NCBI GenBank assembly: GCA_022774485.1 | Contig: JALFLX010000014.1 | Span: 1-16,884 of the forward strand | Reading direction: 5' to 3' | From: Bacilli bacterium | GTDB taxonomy: Bacteria > Bacillota_I > Bacilli_A > RFN20 > CAG-288 | DNA length: 16,884 nt | Shown: positions 14,344-16,884 of the stretch, in pieces | Layout: the number at the start of each line of letters is the position of its first letter | Position numbering within the stretch: the stretch's first letter is position 1 | The notes under the pieces: model-generated | What the model was told of the DNA's origin: nothing | The model's input: the letters and a program-made list of their open reading frames with translations, nothing else | Database searches by the model: none | Program-made: the position numbers and the translations under genes

Positions 14344-14724
14344 ATGGAAAAAACAAACGAATCTATCGAAGATTATCTCGAACGAATTCTCATGTTGAAT
14401 GAGAAAGGTAACAATAATGTTCACGCGATCCACATCGCCGTGATGATGGGCTATTCCAAAGCGAGTGTTTCTATCGCGTTAAAGAAGTTGGAAAGTTTAG
14501 GATATATCACCATCAATGAACATCATGTCATCACTTTAACAGAAGCCGGGAAAAAGATTGCAGTTGAAACCTATGAGCGTCACCGCACCATTGGGAATTT
14601 CTTCACTTCTTTAGGAGTAGATCCTGAAATCGCCTATAAAGACGCTTGTAAAATCGAACACGATCTTTCAACGGAGACATACCAAGCCTTGAAAATCTTC
14701 TTGCAGAAGATGAAGGCCATATAA
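14344..14724 (+). CDS. DtxR/MntR-family metal-dependent repressor
   Basis: A 126-residue regulator with the N-terminal winged helix (IHIAVMMGYSKASVSIALKKLESLGYI, 29-55) and the helical metal-binding/dimer domain (65-126). The DtxR SH3-like third domain is absent, as in MntR. Aligned by eye, the primary site has D10 (IEDYLERI, like MntR Asp8), E13, H80, C102, E105 and H106. C102 sits where MntR has Glu99 and DtxR has its iron-type Cys102. This mix suggests an iron rather than manganese sensor. It is divergent from feoABX and faces two operator-like palindromes, so it most likely represses the feo operon and itself. It ends in a nested terminator. Confidence 0.9.
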   Translation: MEKTNESIEDYLERILMLNEKGNNNVHAIHIAVMMGYSKASVSIALKKLESLGYITINEHHVITLTEAGKKIAVETYERHRTIGNFFTSLGVDPEIAYKDACKIEHDLSTETYQALKIFLQKMKAI

Positions 14725-14728
14725 AAAA

Positions 14729-14802
14729 CCCTTCGCTGGAACCTTGCACTAATAGGGGAGCATAATGCTCCCCTTTTTCAGGAGGCCGTGCAAAACGAAG
14801 GG
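14729..14802. terminator. Nested bidirectional terminator
   Basis: Three arms are nested: CCCTTCG (14729-14735)/CGAAGGG (14796-14802), TTGCAC (14744-14749)/GTGCAA (14788-14793), and AGGGGAGCAT/ATGCTCCCCT (14754-14774). On the + strand the inner hairpin is followed by TTTTTC and would end the DtxR-family transcript. On the minus strand the outer stem is followed by TTTTTT and would end the transcript of the next gene. Confidence 0.75.
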
Positions 14803-14835
14803 AATTTTGTGGATTATTCTTCAGATAGAATTGAC

Positions 14836-15420
14836 TTAGGCGTCGTAACCGCCACGATTTCCTTTTTTCTTGTTGCGGAGTAAGGTCTTCATACCCTGAA
14901 CAGAGTTGGAGATATCATCAGAGGCGCTAGAGACAGACATTCTGTAGGAATCGCCAGGGACGATGAGAGTGAGAGAGTTGTAATTGATAGAGGTGGTCTT
15001 GTTGATCTCTTTGGTCTCTTCGCCAGTCTTAATGTTGGTGATGTCCTCATAGAAGTACTCAGTGGTACTCTCTTTCTGAATTCCGTGATAGAAGTCCTTT
15101 AATAAACGATAGACGACAACTTGATCTTCTGTGAAGAATAAGAAAGTGAAAGTGGCGATGGAGCAGATATCGCCAGCGGTAGAACCGATGCGATAGTAGC
15201 TATCCTTGGCATCCCATTCATAACCCCAGAAGAAGATCGGCTTTAAGGCAGTGATCTGATCCTCTTCTAAACCAGTCTTCTTTAAGCCAGAAGCTTTGAG
15301 GGCAGAGGTGTCACCGATAAACTTTTTGATTTCTTCGGCGTACATTTTCGGATATTCTCTCTGACGTCTCGCATATTCAGCTTTGAATACTGAAACTCGC
15401 AGTCTTTTGTGTTTATACAA
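14836..15420 (-). CDS. Hypothetical protein, possibly PH-like
   Basis: A 194-residue soluble protein with no signal peptide or membrane segment. I do not recognise the family. The part from about 68 to 185 (WGYEWDAKDSYYRIG..., VVVYRLLKDF, EYFYEDITNIKTGEE, NYNSLTLIVPGDSYRMSVSS, then the helix DISNSVQGMKTLLRNKKKG) alternates beta-strands and ends in a helix, much like bacterial PH-like domains. That is only a pattern impression. The N-terminus is uncertain: the longest form needs a TTG start without a ribosome binding site and an in-frame TAA lies 6 nt upstream; the next Met is residue 26 (PKMYAEE). It follows nagA by 59 bp on the same strand and ends at the nested terminator, so it may share nagA's transcript. 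Confidence 0.65.
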   Translation of the reverse strand: MYKHKRLRVSVFKAEYARRQREYPKMYAEEIKKFIGDTSALKASGLKKTGLEEDQITALKPIFFWGYEWDAKDSYYRIGSTAGDICSIATFTFLFFTEDQVVVYRLLKDFYHGIQKESTTEYFYEDITNIKTGEETKEINKTTSINYNSLTLIVPGDSYRMSVSSASDDISNSVQGMKTLLRNKKKGNRGGYDA

Positions 15421-15479
15421 GAGTTAGAGTTTCTTTTTTTATTCTCAAAATTATGAATTCAAATTTTCAATCCCACTTT

Positions 15480-16580
15480 TTATCTCGTATAGACTTGTTC
15501 TCCATGGATGAATGTCTTCAAAACGTTAAATTGTTCATCCATGATGAAGTAGTCTGCTTCTTTTCCAATCTCAAGTGTTCCAATACGATCCGAAAGATTT
15601 GTACTTTTTGCAGGATTCATTGTAAAGGGTAGAATTGCTCTCTCTAATGGATAACCGGTGATTTTCATATAATTTTTCAAACCATCGAGCATACTGATGC
15701 AAGAACCAGCTCTTGTAGTTGTTCCGGTAATAAAGCACTCCCCATTCTTTTTCATGATGCTTTCTCCACCTAACGAATAATTTCCATCTTCTAATCCTGT
15801 ACAGGCAAGAGAATCCGTGATTCCAACAAGATAATCTTCCCCTTTGTTTTTCAACAAAAATAGAATAATCTTAGGATCGACATGATGGAGATCCATGATG
15901 ACCTCATTGTATATTTTAGAAATAGAAAGAGCAGAAAAAGAGATTGTCAGCTGATGATGTGTAAATGGAGCCATCGCATTAAATGTGTGTGTAAAGGAAG
16001 TCGCTCCTTTTTGAATACAAAGAGTCGTTTTTGCATCGCTAGCCCCACTGTGACCTAACGAAACAACAAGGCCTAGATTCTTTAAAAAGATAATATCGTT
16101 ATTATCCGTTAATGCTTCTGGAGCAATCGTAATATACTTGATTTTATTGTTTGCAAACTTCATGAGGTTCAAGAAAGTTTCTTTTGAAAAAGAAAGAATA
16201 TCCTCTTCTCTATGAGCTCCTCTATACTCATGAGAAATAAACGGCCCCTCAATGTGAATTCCTTTGATCATCTGATGAGTAAACAAAGCTTCAGAAATTC
16301 TCGATAATTGCTGTTTCATCTTTGGTAAAGGTGCAGTCATCACAGTAGGGAAAACACTTGTGACACCCTGACTGGCATAAAAAGAAAGAATCTGTTCGAC
16401 ATCCGATGAACAAGATAAACCGTTAAAATCTAATCCATTTGCCCCGTGAGTATGAACATCAAAAAAACCAGGGAGACAATAAAGATCAGAGTGATTATCA
16501 CAGCTCTTCATTCCGCTGATAATTCCGTTTTGTACAATCAACTCACCATCGACAAAATGATCTTTCCAAAGTAATTTCAT
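15480..16580 (-). CDS. nagA: N-acetylglucosamine-6-phosphate deacetylase
   Basis: An amidohydrolase-fold enzyme that converts GlcNAc-6-P to glucosamine-6-P and acetate in amino-sugar use and wall recycling. Numbered from the chosen start (366 residues), the metal/catalytic motifs are DVHTHG (H43, H45), HIEGPFIS (E111), SLGHSGA (H177), FTHTFNAM (H198) and GITDSLACTG (D256, the catalytic Asp). The sequence could be extended to ATG at 16598 (6 more residues) or to 16655 (25 more). The 25-residue extension is hydrophobic and untypical and overlaps the likely promoter. The choice between 16580 and 16598 is open: the first has a GGAAG-like site about 11 nt upstream, and the second starts 4 nt after a -10 box. 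No nagB or sugar transporter is in view. Confidence 0.93.
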   Translation of the reverse strand: MKLLWKDHFVDGELIVQNGIISGMKSCDNHSDLYCLPGFFDVHTHGANGLDFNGLSCSSDVEQILSFYASQGVTSVFPTVMTAPLPKMKQQLSRISEALFTHQMIKGIHIEGPFISHEYRGAHREEDILSFSKETFLNLMKFANNKIKYITIAPEALTDNNDIIFLKNLGLVVSLGHSGASDAKTTLCIQKGATSFTHTFNAMAPFTHHQLTISFSALSISKIYNEVIMDLHHVDPKIILFLLKNKGEDYLVGITDSLACTGLEDGNYSLGGESIMKKNGECFITGTTTRAGSCISMLDGLKNYMKITGYPLERAILPFTMNPAKSTNLSDRIGTLEIGKEADYFIMDEQFNVLKTFIHGEQVYTR

Positions 16581-16602
16581 TTTTCTATTATCTTCCATAT
16601 CT

Positions 16603-16608
16603 ATTGTA
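16603..16608 (-). promoter_or_regulatory. Possible -10 box of nagA
   Basis: Minus-strand TACAAT, 4 nt before ATG 16598 and 22 nt before ATG 16580. It has no clear -35 partner. If used, the mRNA would have a very short leader or none. Confidence 0.35.
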
Positions 16609-16884
16609 AACCAAAACAAACAGATAAGAGGGATTCTATTTATTTGTTTCAACATTAAAGTTGTTTGCGGTATTCCGCTGAAGTGTTCTGCTGTAGTTTT
16701 TTGTAAGTCCTTTTTTTGCTCATGGAAGCTTACCTTGAAAAAGAATTGAAAAGGATAAACATTAGTGTTGCTGCATCCCGTGAATGTCTCTTCTTCTAAA
16801 TGAAATCCCGGATGAAAATATGGAAATGTCTATATGGCGTAGGTAATCTGAATACGCTTTATCGTCATATATCTCCGCCTTGTA
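16609..16884. other. No convincing gene at the right edge
   Basis: About 276 bp upstream of nagA. It holds only short open frames, for example a 20-codon ATG frame from about 16783 with no ribosome binding site. The 26-nt repeat at 16747-16772 lies here. The DNA may include the start of an element or gene beyond the window. Confidence 0.5.
16747..16772 (+). repeat. 26-nt dispersed repeat, copy 2
   Basis: Matches the reverse complement of 116-141 at 25 of 26 positions (TGAAAAGGATAAACA, then T, then TAGTGTTGCT). The two copies point outward from the window's interior and diverge on both sides. Confidence 0.6.

Noticed and set aside
16581..16655. 25-residue hydrophobic N-terminus of NagA as a signal peptide
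   Set aside because: NagA is cytoplasmic, the extension has no ribosome binding site and overlaps the probable promoter.
1..16884. CRISPR array
   Set aside because: No regularly spaced direct repeats of suitable length were seen.

Overview
The window looks like a chromosomal segment of a low-GC Bacillota (Firmicutes), probably a gut or rumen member of the Bacilli/Erysipelotrichia-like lineages. The grounds are a Firmicute-style gene set (pyruvate phosphate dikinase, FeoA/FeoB with a small Cys-rich FeoB partner, a short DtxR/MntR-type regulator, NagA, MutY, tmRNA), AGGAGG ribosome binding sites and short hairpin-T terminators. TGA is a stop codon (it ends the alcohol dehydrogenase gene) and Trp is TGG in the genes inspected, so the code is standard. 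The exact taxon cannot be fixed from sequence reading alone.

Layout. Positions 1-3426 form an accessory block on the minus strand. It holds an AT-rich AAA ATPase/DUF4143 gene, a decayed ORF with two in-frame stops, and a complete IS110-family insertion sequence. The DNA upstream of the IS110 transposase has a -10 box followed by long-range stems, which fits an IS110 bridge RNA. Two long perfect palindromes sit at the two edges of the element. This block abuts the terminator of the tmRNA gene (3470-3870, minus), whose tag peptide ends unusually in ...ACAA. Positions 3940-6887 (minus) carry a membrane protein that resembles a site-2 protease with its HExxH motif lost, an iron-type alcohol dehydrogenase and a TetR regulator. 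A 400-bp AT-rich regulatory region (6888-7285) then leads into ppdK (+), which has strongly biased codon usage and a basic N-terminal extension, followed by mutY (+), which appears to be leaderless.

Positions 11202-14724 are an iron-uptake module: feoA-feoB-small Cys-rich protein (minus) divergent from a DtxR-family repressor (+), with two palindromic operator candidates in the shared 137-bp region. A nested hairpin at 14729-14802 appears to terminate both convergent transcripts. It is followed by an unrecognised 194-residue protein and nagA (both minus), then about 280 bp without a convincing gene up to the window end. A 26-nt sequence near the right end recurs in inverted orientation near the left end (25/26 identical).

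How the genes relate: only the Feo module and, more loosely, the TetR/alcohol dehydrogenase pair look like functional units. ppdK, mutY, nagA and tmRNA are independent housekeeping or metabolic genes. The most interesting parts are the IS110 element with its putative guide RNA and flanking palindromes, the inactive-looking M50 protein, the tmRNA tag, and the mixed MntR/DtxR metal site of the Feo regulator.
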